DNA of 64,000 nucleotides from Clavibacter sp. VKM Ac-2873. GTDB taxonomy: Bacteria > Actinomycetota > Actinomycetes > Actinomycetales > Microbacteriaceae. The stretch covers positions 1,116,001-1,180,000 of the forward strand of contig NZ_JADKRS010000001.1 of assembly GCF_015351075.1 (NCBI RefSeq). The letters run 5' to 3'. Under the pieces are notes generated by a model. The model was not told where the DNA came from. It saw nothing but the letters and a program-made list of their open reading frames with translations, and ran no database searches. The position numbers and the translations under genes are program-made. Shown here piece by piece: positions 18,825 through 28,319 of this stretch. The first letter of the stretch is position 1; every line of letters begins with the position of its first letter.

Positions 18825-19879
18825 CCCGCCGCGGCCGCCCGGTACGCGGCGTCGGCCGCGTGCTTCGCGTCGACGAGCCGCTGGATCCGGCGGTCGGTGT
18901 CCGCGTCCGGCCGGGTGAGCTCGGGGTGCGCCGCCCGCCACGCGACGATGCCGCGCACGGCGAGGTGGAACGGGATCCGCGGCTGGAACGCCGGCACGAG
19001 CCGGCGGATCCGCGTGGTGTCGAACACCGCGCTGTGCGAGAGGTCGCCCCGCACGAGCTCCGACCATCCCCAGTCCGGCGCCACGACCGGGAACTGCTCC
19101 GCGGGCACGTGCACCAGCCGTGCCTCGACGCCGAGCGCGTCGGCGACGAGGTGGTGGATCCGGTCCCACGTGGAGACGTCGTCGCTCGTGATGTGCAGCG
19201 CCTCGCCGACCGCGCGCTCGTCGCCGAGGATCCCGACGAGGCCGACCGCGAAGTCGTCCGCATGCGTGAGCGTCCACAGCGACGTGCCGTCGCCCGGGAC
19301 CACGACCTCGTCGCCGCGCGCGATGCGGTCGACGACGGTCCAGTCGCCCGCGAGCGGCGGGCTCGCCTCGTCGTACGTGTGGGACGGGCGGACGATCACC
19401 ACGGGGAAGCCGCTCGCGGCGTGGTGGCGGAGGAAGGCATCCTCCATGGCGATCTTGTCGCGTGCATAGGAGAGGAACGGGTTCGCGCGGAGCGTCGACT
19501 CGGTGATCGGCGTCTGGAGCGCGGGCTTGCGGTAGATCGACGCCGAGCTGATGGCCACGAACTGGCGGGTGCGGCCGGCGAAGAGCTCCACGCGGCCGTC
19601 GGCGCCCGCGGCGTCGAAGGACAGGAAGTCGACGACCGCGTCGAAGGTGCGGTCGCCGATCGCGGCGAGGAGCGCGGCCGGATCCGTGACGTCGGCGATG
19701 CGGCTCGTCACCCCGTCGGGCGTGCCGCGGCCCTTCGCGTCGGCGCCGCGGTTGACGACCGTGACCTCCATCCCCGCGGTGACGGAGGCTCGCACGCAGG
19801 CGGCGCTGATGGTGCCCGTCCCGCCGAGGTAGAGCACGGACAGGGGTGCGGCGCCTGGGGTCACAAGGGTCCTCGTCAT
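18821..19879 (-). CDS. NAD-dependent epimerase/dehydratase (SDR)
   Basis: A 352-residue extended SDR. The Rossmann motif is VLYLGGTGTISAACV (GGTGxI) near residue 18; the substrate-site SSASIYRKP and the later SYARDKIAMED supply the Ser and a YxxxK-like motif (YARDK). WDRIHHLVADALGVEARLVH and the C-terminal VFDTTRIRRLVPAFQPRIPF are typical of the isoflavone-reductase/nucleoside-sugar epimerase-like group in Actinobacteria. Substrate unknown. It has no obvious operon partner, and its stop region overlaps the end of the convergent TspO-like gene by 4 bases. Confidence 0.85.
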   Translation of the reverse strand: MTRTLVTPGAAPLSVLYLGGTGTISAACVRASVTAGMEVTVVNRGADAKGRGTPDGVTSRIADVTDPAALLAAIGDRTFDAVVDFLSFDAAGADGRVELFAGRTRQFVAISSASIYRKPALQTPITESTLRANPFLSYARDKIAMEDAFLRHHAASGFPVVIVRPSHTYDEASPPLAGDWTVVDRIARGDEVVVPGDGTSLWTLTHADDFAVGLVGILGDERAVGEALHITSDDVSTWDRIHHLVADALGVEARLVHVPAEQFPVVAPDWGWSELVRGDLSHSAVFDTTRIRRLVPAFQPRIPFHLAVRGIVAWRAAHPELTRPDADTDRRIQRLVDAKHAADAAYRAAAAG

Positions 19880-20021
19880 CGAAGCGGAGGGCGCGGGTGG
19901 ATCCGCGCCCTGCGTGCACGCTACGCCCGCGCCGGCTCCGCGCCTCCCGTGGCGGAGGGGGAAAGGTTGCGGACGCCGCGGCCGATCGGCGGCGCACCGG
20001 GCCCGCGCCCGATGCCGCCGG

Positions 20022-21599
20022 CTAGAGCGCGCGGGGCGACTCGGCGGCGACGACCGCCGGCGCCGGCGCGTCCGCGTCCACGTCCACGGCGGGCGGCAGC
20101 GCGGCGTCCGCGACGGGAGCCGTGCGCGGGGCGCGCGCCTGCGGGATCATGCGCGCGAGGCCCACGATGCCCTGCACGTCGCGCCGCACGGAGGGGATCA
20201 CGGCGACGGCGACGAGGTCGAGGACGACGGTGATGCCGACGGCCATCAGCAGGTCGAGCACCGACGAGCCGGTGGGCGCGAGCTGCAGGACCGTGCCGGT
20301 CACGATCCCCGCGACGCCGACGACGCCGAGGATCCGCCCGGCGCCCGCGTACAGGCGGCGCGTGGGGATGGGCGCCCGGCGCGACAGCCACCAGATCGAG
20401 ATCGGCCAGGAGAGGGCCGGCGCCACGGCGTAGCCGACGGCGATGCCGAGCACCCCGCCCGTCGAGCCGACGAGGATGCAGGCGATCTTGATGGTCGCGC
20501 TCACGAGGGAGTATCGGAAGAGGTCGCCCGTGAGGCCGCGGGACACGTAGACCCAGTAGCCGACGAACGCGAGCGTCTGGAAGATCCCGGCGACCGCCAG
20601 CAGGCGCAGGATCGGCGCGACGCCCTCCCACCTGTCCCCGAGGAAGACGTCGGTGAGGGGCACGGCGGCGCTCGCGACGAGGCCGAGGCCCGCGACGAGC
20701 GTGTAGCCGAGCGCCAGCTGCCCGCGCGCGACGAAGTCGGCGAAGCGCCGCTCGTCGGTCGCGAGGCGGGAGAGGACGGGCAGCGCCACGGTCGTGAGCG
20801 GGCTCCGGATCTGGTTCAGCGGGGTCATGAGGAGCTGGAACGCCCGGTTGTAGATGCCGAGGGATCCGGCGCCGAAGCGCACGCCCACGAGGAACGTGTC
20901 CACGTTGTTGCTCACGTAGCCGACCATCTGGCTCGCGACCATGTTGCCGCCGAAGCGGAGCAGGTCGCGCATGGGGACGTCACGCCGCGGGAGCCGCGGG
21001 AGCCAGCCGGCGAACGACGCGGCCATCACCAGCAGGACGAGCGTCTGCAGGATCTGCTGCGCGACGAGGGCCCAGTAGCCCCAGCCGAGGAGCGCGCCGC
21101 CGATGGCGACCACGAGCGCGATCGCCGGGGCGGCCACGTCGGCCGTGGCGAGCGCGACGAAGCGCAGGTCCCGGGTGAGGCTGGCGCGGTACTGGGTGGC
21201 GAGGCCGTTGATGACGAAGGTGATGCTGAGGGCGTGGGCGATGGGGATCAGCTCGTCGTGCCCGAACACGGCGGCGAGCGGCCACGCCGCCGCGAAGACG
21301 AGGCCGGCGAGCACGACGCCGATGCCGCTGTTGATCCACCAGAGGTTGTCGCGCTGGCCGCGGCTGAGGTCGCGGGCCTGGATGGCCGCGGAGCTGAGCC
21401 CGAAGTCGCGGAAGATCTCCCCCACGCCGATGATCGCCAGCACCATCGCGAGCAGGCCGTAGTCGGTCGGCGTGAGCAGCCTCGCGAGCACGACGACGGA
21501 CACCACCTGGATGAGGATCCGGACGAGCTGCGCGCCGATCGTGACGACGGCGCCCCGCGCCGCCCGGGCGCCGAGGCCGCCGGACGCGGGGGCGGTCAC
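20022..21599 (-). CDS. Polysaccharide flippase (Wzx-like, MOP superfamily)
   Basis: A 525-residue protein with about 12-14 membrane segments. The N-terminal ARLLTPTDYGLLAMVLAIIG and the IYNRAFQLLMTPLNQIRSPL block are diagnostic of RfbX/Wzx-type lipid-linked oligosaccharide flippases. Its likely job is to move the undecaprenyl-linked repeat unit of the exopolysaccharide outward for the Wzy polymerase encoded at 47501-48853. The GTG start overlaps the FrhB-like gene stop (GTGA, 21596-21599). The ~45-residue Ala/Pro/Asp tail is cytosolic and not conserved. Last gene of the pyruvyl transferase - FrhB - Wzx unit. Confidence 0.9.
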   Translation of the reverse strand: MTAPASGGLGARAARGAVVTIGAQLVRILIQVVSVVVLARLLTPTDYGLLAMVLAIIGVGEIFRDFGLSSAAIQARDLSRGQRDNLWWINSGIGVVLAGLVFAAAWPLAAVFGHDELIPIAHALSITFVINGLATQYRASLTRDLRFVALATADVAAPAIALVVAIGGALLGWGYWALVAQQILQTLVLLVMAASFAGWLPRLPRRDVPMRDLLRFGGNMVASQMVGYVSNNVDTFLVGVRFGAGSLGIYNRAFQLLMTPLNQIRSPLTTVALPVLSRLATDERRFADFVARGQLALGYTLVAGLGLVASAAVPLTDVFLGDRWEGVAPILRLLAVAGIFQTLAFVGYWVYVSRGLTGDLFRYSLVSATIKIACILVGSTGGVLGIAVGYAVAPALSWPISIWWLSRRAPIPTRRLYAGAGRILGVVGVAGIVTGTVLQLAPTGSSVLDLLMAVGITVVLDLVAVAVIPSVRRDVQGIVGLARMIPQARAPRTAPVADAALPPAVDVDADAPAPAVVAAESPRAL

Positions 21600-22816
21600 G
21601 CGGACCTCCGGGCGCGCACGCGGCGGTAGGTGCCCTTCGCGGTGCGGTACGTCTCCCGCGCGCGCCCGGCGGCGAGCCGCACGAGCCCGAAGCCCGCATA
21701 GCGCGGCACGGCGGCGCCCGCGAGGCGCGCCCCGGCGAGGCGCCCGGCGAGCGTCGAGCGGCGCTGGCGCTGCAGCGGCTGGATCGCGGCGACGTCGTCG
21801 ATGTCGATGGGCACGGCCTCGATGACGCCCGCGGCCACCGCGCGGAGGACGAGGTCCTGGCCGCGGCGGGTGCGGGCGATGAGCGCGCTCACGCTGGCGC
21901 CCTCGGCGAAGTCGGGGTAGCCGCGCGCGTCGGTGCGCCAGAAGTCGCCCGCCGTGACGTCGGAGCTCTCGCCGATCCCGTCGGGGCAGATCTTGCAGCG
22001 CCACTGGACGGCCGGGCCGAGGTGCGCGCCCCACGAATCGTCGTAGCTGGCGCTGACGGACGAGCCGTCGAGGCGCTCGGCCGTGAAGCGGCCCGGCCAG
22101 CCGCGGCCGCGGTACCAGAGGTCGCGCACGGGCTCGTCGTGCGGGATCCCGAGCTCGGCGACGAGGTCGTCGGTGGCCTGCTGGCGGGGCGTGCCCGCGC
22201 AGAAGAAGGAGAGGAGGAGCGGACCGTCGGCCCGGCCCTCCGACGACCGCAGGGCACGCAGCGCGGAGGCCTCGCACGGCTTGCCGACGATCGCGGCGGA
22301 CGCGTCGCGCGCGGCGGGGTCGGCGGCGGCGGAGACCGGCGCGTAGCGGGATCCGGCCGCGGCCAGGGCCTCCTCGCGCGTGGTGATGCGGACGCTCACG
22401 GTGCGGCGCGGGGCCGCCGGGTCGGCGGACGCGCCGACGACGCTCGAGGCCTCGCCCGTCTCCGCGAGCCACGCGGCGAGCGCGGTGAGGGTGCCGCCGC
22501 TCGACCCGCGCTCGCGGATGGCGGGATCCACCGCCCACGCCTCGAACGCCTGCACGACGGGGCCCATGAGCGGGTGCCGGGTGGCGCCGTCCGGGTCCTG
22601 CGCGGCGACGCGGCGCCCGGGGCAGGCGCGGTCGAAGTGGCGCGGGGCGTCGGGCACGGCGTCGGCCGGGCCGCGGCGGACCGGACGGGAGAAGCCGTCG
22701 ACGTCCTCCATGGCGATCCCGGCGTCGAGCAGCGCGCACATGCCGCATCCGGAGCAGTTGCCGCCGTCGACCACCGCGGCGATGCGCCGGTCCAGCGCGG
22801 TCGCGGTCGCGGTCAC
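21596..22816 (-). CDS. FrhB-type protein (coenzyme F420 hydrogenase beta C-terminal domain) in EPS locus
   Basis: A 406-residue protein: N-terminal ferredoxin-like CSGCGMC at residues 20-26, a FrhB/FdhB N-terminal domain (ERGSSGGTLTALAAWLAE), then the C-terminal domain with IVGKPCEASALRAL and WRCKICPDGIGESSDVTAGD. FrhB relatives are flavin iron-sulfur proteins of F420 enzymes, but copies next to pyruvyl transferases in surface-polysaccharide loci are common and of unproven function. It overlaps its neighbours by 4 bases on both sides (GTGA at 22813 and 21596), so it is firmly part of this operon. GTG start. Confidence 0.85.
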   Translation of the reverse strand: MTATATALDRRIAAVVDGGNCSGCGMCALLDAGIAMEDVDGFSRPVRRGPADAVPDAPRHFDRACPGRRVAAQDPDGATRHPLMGPVVQAFEAWAVDPAIRERGSSGGTLTALAAWLAETGEASSVVGASADPAAPRRTVSVRITTREEALAAAGSRYAPVSAAADPAARDASAAIVGKPCEASALRALRSSEGRADGPLLLSFFCAGTPRQQATDDLVAELGIPHDEPVRDLWYRGRGWPGRFTAERLDGSSVSASYDDSWGAHLGPAVQWRCKICPDGIGESSDVTAGDFWRTDARGYPDFAEGASVSALIARTRRGQDLVLRAVAAGVIEAVPIDIDDVAAIQPLQRQRRSTLAGRLAGARLAGAAVPRYAGFGLVRLAAGRARETYRTAKGTYRRVRARRSA

Positions 22817-23886
22817 AGGGCCCTCAGCGCGTCCTCGGTGACCCGGAGCCCCCGGTGCGCGCGCGCGACGACGGCGTGCACCTCGTCCGCCAGGCCGGGG
22901 ATCGCCAGCTCGCGCATGACGTCGGCGGCGGGGTCATCCGCGGTGCGGAGGTCGACCGTGTGCTCCCAGCCGAGGTCCGCGAGCAGCGGCTCGAACTTCC
23001 GGCTGTACGCGAGCGGGACGGCGGGCGTGCCGACCGACAGCGCGTTGAGGCACGCGTGCATGCGCGAGCCGATGACGACCTGCGCCGAGGCGACCGTGCG
23101 GCGCACGTCCTCGAGCTGCACGGGGATCACGACCTCGGCGTCGGGCGCCACGGTGCGGGCGAACTCGCGCATCGCGGGGACGTCGTCATCGGGGTGGGAC
23201 GACTCGAGCACGTGGGCGAGCAGCGTCACGGTGCGGCCCTCGGCGATCAGCCGCGCGTGCAGGTCGGCGAGCGACCGGCGGTAGGCCACGTGGTCGACGT
23301 GCGGGTTCTCGCTCCAGAGGAGGCCCGACACGTTGAGCACGACGTCGCGCGTCCGGGCGACCTCGGGGACGGGGAGCGCGAAGACGACGTCGGTCGTGAC
23401 CACGTCGGGCGCGTGCCCGAGCTCGGTCGCGTGCCGGGCGCTGATCGTGTCCCGCGCCATGACGAGGCGCGAGCGGCGGAGCGAGTGCTTCGCGATGGCC
23501 CGTCCCCGGCGGGAGTCGAAGGGGCCGATGGTCTGCGGGCCCAGCACGACGGGCACGCCGGCCTGCGTCGCGAACTCGGAGACGGTCGACATGACGGCGA
23601 GGCGGTGCATGCCGTAGATGTCGGTGAAGCTGTCGCCGGAGCGGGTGTCGACGACGAGGTCGAATGACCCGAGCCACTCCTGCATGCCCCGCCTGCCGGT
23701 GAGGCGCTCCTTCACGAGCGAGCGGACGCGGCCGAAGGGCAGACGCGGGTCCCGGAAGCCGTAGTTCTGGAAGGTGATGTCGGCGTCGGGGTCGATGCGG
23801 CGGAGGATCGCCGCCGTCCCGTGGCCGAGGGCGCGGACGCCCAGGTTCGGTGAGGCGTCGTCCGCCCACAGCACGAGTGCATGCAT
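22813..23886 (-). CDS. Polysaccharide pyruvyl transferase family protein
   Basis: A 357-residue CsaB/WcaK-type enzyme that probably adds a pyruvate ketal to a sugar of the exopolysaccharide. Signatures: LNVSGLLWSEN, VVLGPQTIGPFDSRRGRAIA, the acceptor/donor site VIGSRMHACLNALSVGTPAV and PLAYSRKFEPLLADLG. ATG at 23886 is used because the open frame upstream is low-complexity; GGAG is positioned before it. It heads an overlapping three-gene unit with the FrhB-like protein and the Wzx flippase, 169 bp after the glycosyltransferase gene at 24056. Confidence 0.9.
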   Translation of the reverse strand: MHALVLWADDASPNLGVRALGHGTAAILRRIDPDADITFQNYGFRDPRLPFGRVRSLVKERLTGRRGMQEWLGSFDLVVDTRSGDSFTDIYGMHRLAVMSTVSEFATQAGVPVVLGPQTIGPFDSRRGRAIAKHSLRRSRLVMARDTISARHATELGHAPDVVTTDVVFALPVPEVARTRDVVLNVSGLLWSENPHVDHVAYRRSLADLHARLIAEGRTVTLLAHVLESSHPDDDVPAMREFARTVAPDAEVVIPVQLEDVRRTVASAQVVIGSRMHACLNALSVGTPAVPLAYSRKFEPLLADLGWEHTVDLRTADDPAADVMRELAIPGLADEVHAVVARAHRGLRVTEDALRAL

Positions 23887-24055
23887 GGAAATGAGAGCTC
23901 CGTCGTCGGGTCGCGGAGAAGAACGGGGAGGTGGGTGCGGCCGCGGGTGACGGCCGAGCCCCGCTTTTCGGGAAGGGTGGCGGCCCGCGGGACGGACCGC
24001 TCCCGAGCCTATCCAGCGGCCCGCGGCCGGGAAGCCCCCGAACGGGTGGCGCGGC

Positions 24056-25105
24056 TCAGCCCCGCGCGCCGCCGCGTCGGATCCGGAGCGCACGCCGGTA
24101 CGCGGACGCGTGCGCCGCGCCCGCCCGGCCCCAGTCGCGCGCGGCGAGGTCGGGCGATGCCGCGCGAGCTCCGGTGCGCACGGCCTCGGTGGCGCGGAGC
24201 AGCTCCTCGGGGGTGAGGTCGCCGTCGAAGAGGTGGATCCAGCCCGGGCCGACCTCCTCGGCGAGCGCGCGGTTCACGGCGTTGTCGGGCACGAGCACCG
24301 GCCGGTCGAGCGAGAGGGCCGCCAGCGCGCCGCCGGAGTTGTGCATGAACCGGTACGGGAGCACGACGAGCTCGGACGAGGTGACGATGTCGACGAGCTC
24401 GGCGTCGGACTGGAAGCGGAGGTCGAGGCGGATCCGGTCGTCGCCCGCGGCGAGCGCGCGGATCGTGTCGGCGAGCTCCCCGGTCGAGGGGTTGCCGCCG
24501 ATGCGCAGCGACAGGTCGGCGCCCGCGTCGCCCGCGCCGCGGAACGCCGCGACGAGCTGCTCGACGCCCTTGTACCGGCGGACGAGCCCCACGTAGCCGA
24601 GGCGGCCGGGCACGACGTCGGCGCGCGGCTCGTCGCGGAACCAGTCGCGGTAGTGGCCGTGCAGGATCGTGGCGACGGGCTGGTCGGCGGGGATCTCCGT
24701 CACGGGGTTCACGCGCACCCGCAGCGTCGTCATCCGCTCCATCAGCGCGAGCAGCAGCGACTCGCGGCGGCTGATGCCCGTCGGCCGCTCGAGGTTGTGC
24801 ACGGTGCGGACGATCGGGATCCGGCGGAGCGCGAGCTTCACGAGGAGCGCGACCGTGAACGCCTGGCGCACCGCCTTCTTCAGCGGGCTGTGCCCGTCGA
24901 CGAGGATCTCGGGCCAGTGCACGTGGAGCACGTCGTAGCGGCCGAGGAGCGCGGTGCGCCAGCTGAAGTGCAGGGGGCGGACGCCGGGGGTGGCCGCGAG
25001 CGCGCGGCCGAGCATCACGATGTACGGGTTCGTCGTGGGGCGCGGCGCCGGCGACGACTGGAGGACGACGAGGTCGCGGCCGGGCGGACGGGAGGGGACG
25101 GTCAT
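24056..25105 (-). CDS. Glycosyltransferase, GT-B fold
   Basis: A 349-residue cytosolic glycosyltransferase. The N-terminal half has YDVLHVHWPEILVDGHSPLK and IVRTVHNLERP (Rossmann-type, acceptor side); the C-terminal half has LGYVGLVRRYKGVEQLVAAF, VVLPYRFMHNSGGALAALSL and DRPVLVPDN, the donor-binding pattern of GT4-like GT-B enzymes. The conserved EX7E motif is degenerate, with His-Asn-Ser-Gly-Gly in that area. It sits between the double GT2 gene and the pyruvyl transferase, supporting a role in assembling the repeat unit. The frame is open far upstream, but ATG at 25105 with GAGGGG before it begins the conserved part. Confidence 0.85.
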   Translation of the reverse strand: MTVPSRPPGRDLVVLQSSPAPRPTTNPYIVMLGRALAATPGVRPLHFSWRTALLGRYDVLHVHWPEILVDGHSPLKKAVRQAFTVALLVKLALRRIPIVRTVHNLERPTGISRRESLLLALMERMTTLRVRVNPVTEIPADQPVATILHGHYRDWFRDEPRADVVPGRLGYVGLVRRYKGVEQLVAAFRGAGDAGADLSLRIGGNPSTGELADTIRALAAGDDRIRLDLRFQSDAELVDIVTSSELVVLPYRFMHNSGGALAALSLDRPVLVPDNAVNRALAEEVGPGWIHLFDGDLTPEELLRATEAVRTGARAASPDLAARDWGRAGAAHASAYRRALRIRRGGARG

Positions 25106-25276
25106 GACGCTCCAAAGCGGGCTGACCGGGCGGGTCGTCGGGCACGGCCACGGGCTCATCGGTCGAGGAAATAGACTATGCCACCACCCGCCCGCACCCG
25201 AGGGCGGGCCAGCCGGCGCTGCCCCGCCGGCCCTCCTGCCGGCGCTCCCGCCGCCCGGCCGACCGATGGGACCCGC

Positions 25277-27211
25277 ATGCCCCGCCCCGCCCTCCTCGCC
25301 GTCGTGGTCGTCAACTACGGATCCGCCGACCTCGTGCGCGAGAACGTGCTGCCGCTCCTCGAGGCCCTCGACGACGCGCTGCTCGTGGTCGTCGACAACC
25401 GCACGACCGACGCGGAGCGGGAGCGCGTGCGGGAGCTCGCCGCGCACCCGTCGACGCGCGTGCACGGCGCCTACCCGGACGGTAACACGGGCTTCGGCAC
25501 CGGCATGAACACGGGCGTCGCCGCGGCCCGTGATCTCGGCGCGCGGGAGTTCCTGCTGCTCAACCCCGACGCGACCATCGCGCCCGACCAGCTCGCCGTG
25601 CTGCGCGACGCCGTCGCCTCGGACCCCCTCGCGCTCGTCGCCCCGCTGATCCTCCGGCCGGACGGCAGCACCTGGTTCCGCGGCTCCGACCTCTACCTCG
25701 CCGACGGCCGGATCCGCTCGGCCGCCCGGCGCGCGCAGCACCCCGGCCAGGCGACCGAGCCGTGGCTCACGGGCGCGTGCCTCCTGGTGACGGACGAGCT
25801 GTGGACGCGGGTCGGCGGCTTCTCCGACGACTACTTCCTGTACTGGGAGGACGTCGACCTCTCCCGCAAGGTCGTGGAGGCGGGCGGACGCTTGCGCGTC
25901 GTGGAGGAGGCCGTGGCCGTGCACGCGGAGGGCGGCACGCAGAGCGCCGGCCACGCGAGCGCGGGCCAGGCGAAGTCGGGCACGTACTACTACCACAACA
26001 TCCGCAACCGGCTCCTCTACGGGGCCCGGCACCTCGACGCGGCGACGCTGCGCCGGTGGCGGCGGCTCACGCCGGTGATCGCGTGCGAGGTGCTGCTGCA
26101 GGGCGGGCGGCGGCAGTTCGCGCACCCGGGGGCGCCGGTGACGGCGGCCGTGCGCGGGATCCTCGACGGCTACCGGCTCTCCGGCGGCTGGCGCGCGGTG
26201 CCCGCCCCTGCGCCGACCGCTCCGGCGCCCGCCCGCCCGGTCGCGCCCGCCTCCTCGCTCGTGGTCGCGATCCTCACCTACCGCCGGCCCGACGACATCC
26301 GCGCCGTCCTCCCGCTGGTCGCCGCGCAGGCCGCCGGTCTGCGGGAGGCCGCGGAGGCCGACCCTGCGCTCCCCCGCGCCGTGCGGATCGTCGTGGTCGA
26401 CAACGACCCGGCGGGCGGCGCGGGCGCGGCGGTGGAGGACGCCGCCGCGGACTCCCCCGTCCCGATCGCCTACGTGCACGAGCCGACGCCCGGCATCTCG
26501 GCCGCCCGCAACCGCGCGCTCGACGCCGCGGGCGACGCCGACCTCCTCGTCTTCCTCGACGACGACGAGCGACCGGATCCCGGCTGGCTCGCCGCCCTCG
26601 TCCGCGCCCGGCACGCCACGGGCAGCGCGGGCGTCGCGGGCCCGGTGCGCAGCGAGTACGAGGTCGAGCCCGACGCGTGGGTGCGCGCCGGCGGCTTCTT
26701 CGCGCGCCGCCGCCCCGCGACCGGCACGCGGCTCGAGGTCGCCGCGACCAACAACCTCCTGCTCGACCTCCGGGCCGTCCGCGCCGCGGACCTGCGCTTC
26801 GACGTGGAGCTCGGCACGCAGGGCGGCGAGGACACGCTCTTCACGCGGCAGCTCGTCGCGTCCGGCGGCCTCCTCACCTGGTGCGCCGAGGCGGGCGTCG
26901 TCGACGTCGTGCCGCGCGCCCGCACCACGCGCCGCTGGGTCGTGCTGCGCGCCTTCAGCAGCGGGAACTCGTGGAGCCTCACCTCGGTCGCGCTCGCGCC
27001 GGCCTCCCCGGTCGCGCGCACGCGGATCCGCGCGGAGGCCACCGCGCGCGGGCTCGTGCGGGCGCTCGGCGGCACCGGGCGGATCGCGGTGGGCGCCGTC
27101 ACGGGCAGCGTCGCGCACCGCGCGAAGGGCACCCGCACGCTCGCCCGCGGAGCCGGCATGATCGCGGGCGCGTTCGGCTGGTCGTACCAGGAGTACGCCC
27201 GGCGCGACTGA
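25277..27211 (+). CDS. Double GT2 glycosyltransferase (two catalytic domains)
   Basis: A 644-residue protein with two GT-A/GT2 domains. Domain 1, residues about 5-300, begins LAVVVVNYGSADLVRENV, has LLLNPDATIAPDQ, and WLTGACLLVTDELWTRVGGF then DDYFLYWEDVDLSRKV, typical of rhamnosyltransferase-like GT2 enzymes. A Pro/Ala linker (~315-335) leads to domain 2: LVVAILTYRRPDDIRAVLP, PGISAARNRALDAA, LVFLDDDERPDPGW and LGTQGGEDTLFTRQL. Both DXD-type metal sites are present, so both domains look active. It may add two successive sugars. ATG at 25277 chosen over an upstream low-complexity extension. Divergent from the GT-B gene. Confidence 0.9.
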   Translation: MPRPALLAVVVVNYGSADLVRENVLPLLEALDDALLVVVDNRTTDAERERVRELAAHPSTRVHGAYPDGNTGFGTGMNTGVAAARDLGAREFLLLNPDATIAPDQLAVLRDAVASDPLALVAPLILRPDGSTWFRGSDLYLADGRIRSAARRAQHPGQATEPWLTGACLLVTDELWTRVGGFSDDYFLYWEDVDLSRKVVEAGGRLRVVEEAVAVHAEGGTQSAGHASAGQAKSGTYYYHNIRNRLLYGARHLDAATLRRWRRLTPVIACEVLLQGGRRQFAHPGAPVTAAVRGILDGYRLSGGWRAVPAPAPTAPAPARPVAPASSLVVAILTYRRPDDIRAVLPLVAAQAAGLREAAEADPALPRAVRIVVVDNDPAGGAGAAVEDAAADSPVPIAYVHEPTPGISAARNRALDAAGDADLLVFLDDDERPDPGWLAALVRARHATGSAGVAGPVRSEYEVEPDAWVRAGGFFARRRPATGTRLEVAATNNLLLDLRAVRAADLRFDVELGTQGGEDTLFTRQLVASGGLLTWCAEAGVVDVVPRARTTRRWVVLRAFSSGNSWSLTSVALAPASPVARTRIRAEATARGLVRALGGTGRIAVGAVTGSVAHRAKGTRTLARGAGMIAGAFGWSYQEYARRD

Positions 27212-27410
27212 GCGGATCCGCGCCGCCCGGCCGCCCGCGGCCTCCCCTGGACGGGGGTCTCGTCGGCGCGCGGTGCCGCACGTACGATGCGAGGGCAGAA
27301 GACCCGGAATCCTGCGTCGGTCGACCACCCATCGCCCGCCCGCCCCGCGCCGCCGACCCGCCCTGGTCGTCGGGCCCGTCTTCCGCCGTACCCGACCAGC
27401 GAAGAAGGCC

Positions 27411-28073
27411 ATGCCCGCACCCGAGAGCACCCCGTCCGACCGGCGTCCGCGGCGCAGTCCTGAGGAGCGCGGCCGTCGCGCCCGCAGCCGCCGCACCACC
27501 GTCGCCGTCGTCGGCGCCGCTTCCGTCCTCGCGGTCGCCGCCGTGGTCGGCACCGTGGTGGTGAACGGATCCGGTTCCGACTCCCCCGCGGCCGCCGCCG
27601 ACACGCGGGAGTGGTCGGACGTCGCCCCCACCGCGGGCGCCACCGAGGCCCCGGCCCCGCTCCCCGACGGCGACACCCGCGCCCTCGGCCAGGAGGTGGC
27701 GACCACCGTGGGCCTCGACGAGACCGCGACCTTCCCCGGCTCGATCCAGGCCCGCATCGTCTCCGTCACGCCGACGAGCACCGACGGCGGCCGCGTCGGC
27801 GAGCTGAGCGGCGACGCGGTCGACGTGCGGCTCGAGCTCGTGAACGTCACGGGCGAGGCCGTCGCGGTCGACTCCGTGGCCGTCAACGTCTTCTACGGCG
27901 CCGACCGCACGCCCGCGACGCCCGCGGACTCCGACACCGTGATCCGCGGCTCGCTCGAGCCCGGCGCGTCCGCGACCGGCGACTACGTGTTCAGCGTGCC
28001 GGCGGCGTCGGCCGACGCGATCAGCGTGGTCGTGGCGCGCGACGCCGGGTCGCCGGTGGTCGTGTTCCAGTAG
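27411..28073 (+). CDS. Membrane-anchored extracytoplasmic protein of unknown function
   Basis: A 220-residue protein. Residues 1-28 are Arg-rich and cytosolic, 29-50 a single membrane anchor (TTVAVVGAASVLAVAAVVGT), about 51-85 an Asp/Ala/Pro-rich linker, and about 90-220 a beta-rich extracellular domain with VDVRLELVNVTGEAVAVDSV and GASATGDYVFSVP, resembling DUF4352-like immunoglobulin-type folds. I cannot assign a function. ATG at 27411 is preceded by GAAGAAGG. Its last 48 codons plus 14 following bases are duplicated 903 bp downstream, where the copy is dead. It lies at the left boundary of the foreign-looking region. Confidence 0.72.
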   Translation: MPAPESTPSDRRPRRSPEERGRRARSRRTTVAVVGAASVLAVAAVVGTVVVNGSGSDSPAAAADTREWSDVAPTAGATEAPAPLPDGDTRALGQEVATTVGLDETATFPGSIQARIVSVTPTSTDGGRVGELSGDAVDVRLELVNVTGEAVAVDSVAVNVFYGADRTPATPADSDTVIRGSLEPGASATGDYVFSVPAASADAISVVVARDAGSPVVVFQ

Positions 28074-28087
28074 CGGCGATGCTGCGG
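27930..28087 (+). repeat. 158-bp direct repeat, copy 1 (3' end of the 27411 gene)
   Basis: Ungapped 158-bp segment matched by 28833-28990 with roughly 85-90% identity by eye; it covers the last 48 codons and 14 bases after the stop. It is the intact copy. Confidence 0.9.
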
Positions 28088-28319
28088 CCGGTCGTGGAGG
28101 TAGCCGCCCCGCGCTCCCCGACCGTCGCCGCCGTGCCCGCACGTTCGATGACGACCGAGCCGCCTGCGCGCCGCGCCGATCGGCCACCCGGAACGTCCCC
28201 GTGGTCGCGGCGGGACCGGGATCGGGACCGCTGTCATCACGCTGTCGGTCGATGCGGCGAATCCGAACACCAGGATGACGCCGAGCAGGATCGCTCCGAG
28301 CACGGCGAGCCGACGCGGA

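Noticed and set aside
24056..27886. Single 1276-codon minus-strand frame
   Set aside because: Only the last 349 codons code a glycosyltransferase; the rest is antisense to the double GT2 gene, and a ribosome-binding site and Met mark the real start.
27983..28303. Short minus-strand frame beginning with a hydrophobic stretch (LGAILLGVILVFGFAAS)
   Set aside because: After about 30 residues it turns into antisense of the 27411 gene with no family pattern, so it is at most a gene remnant.
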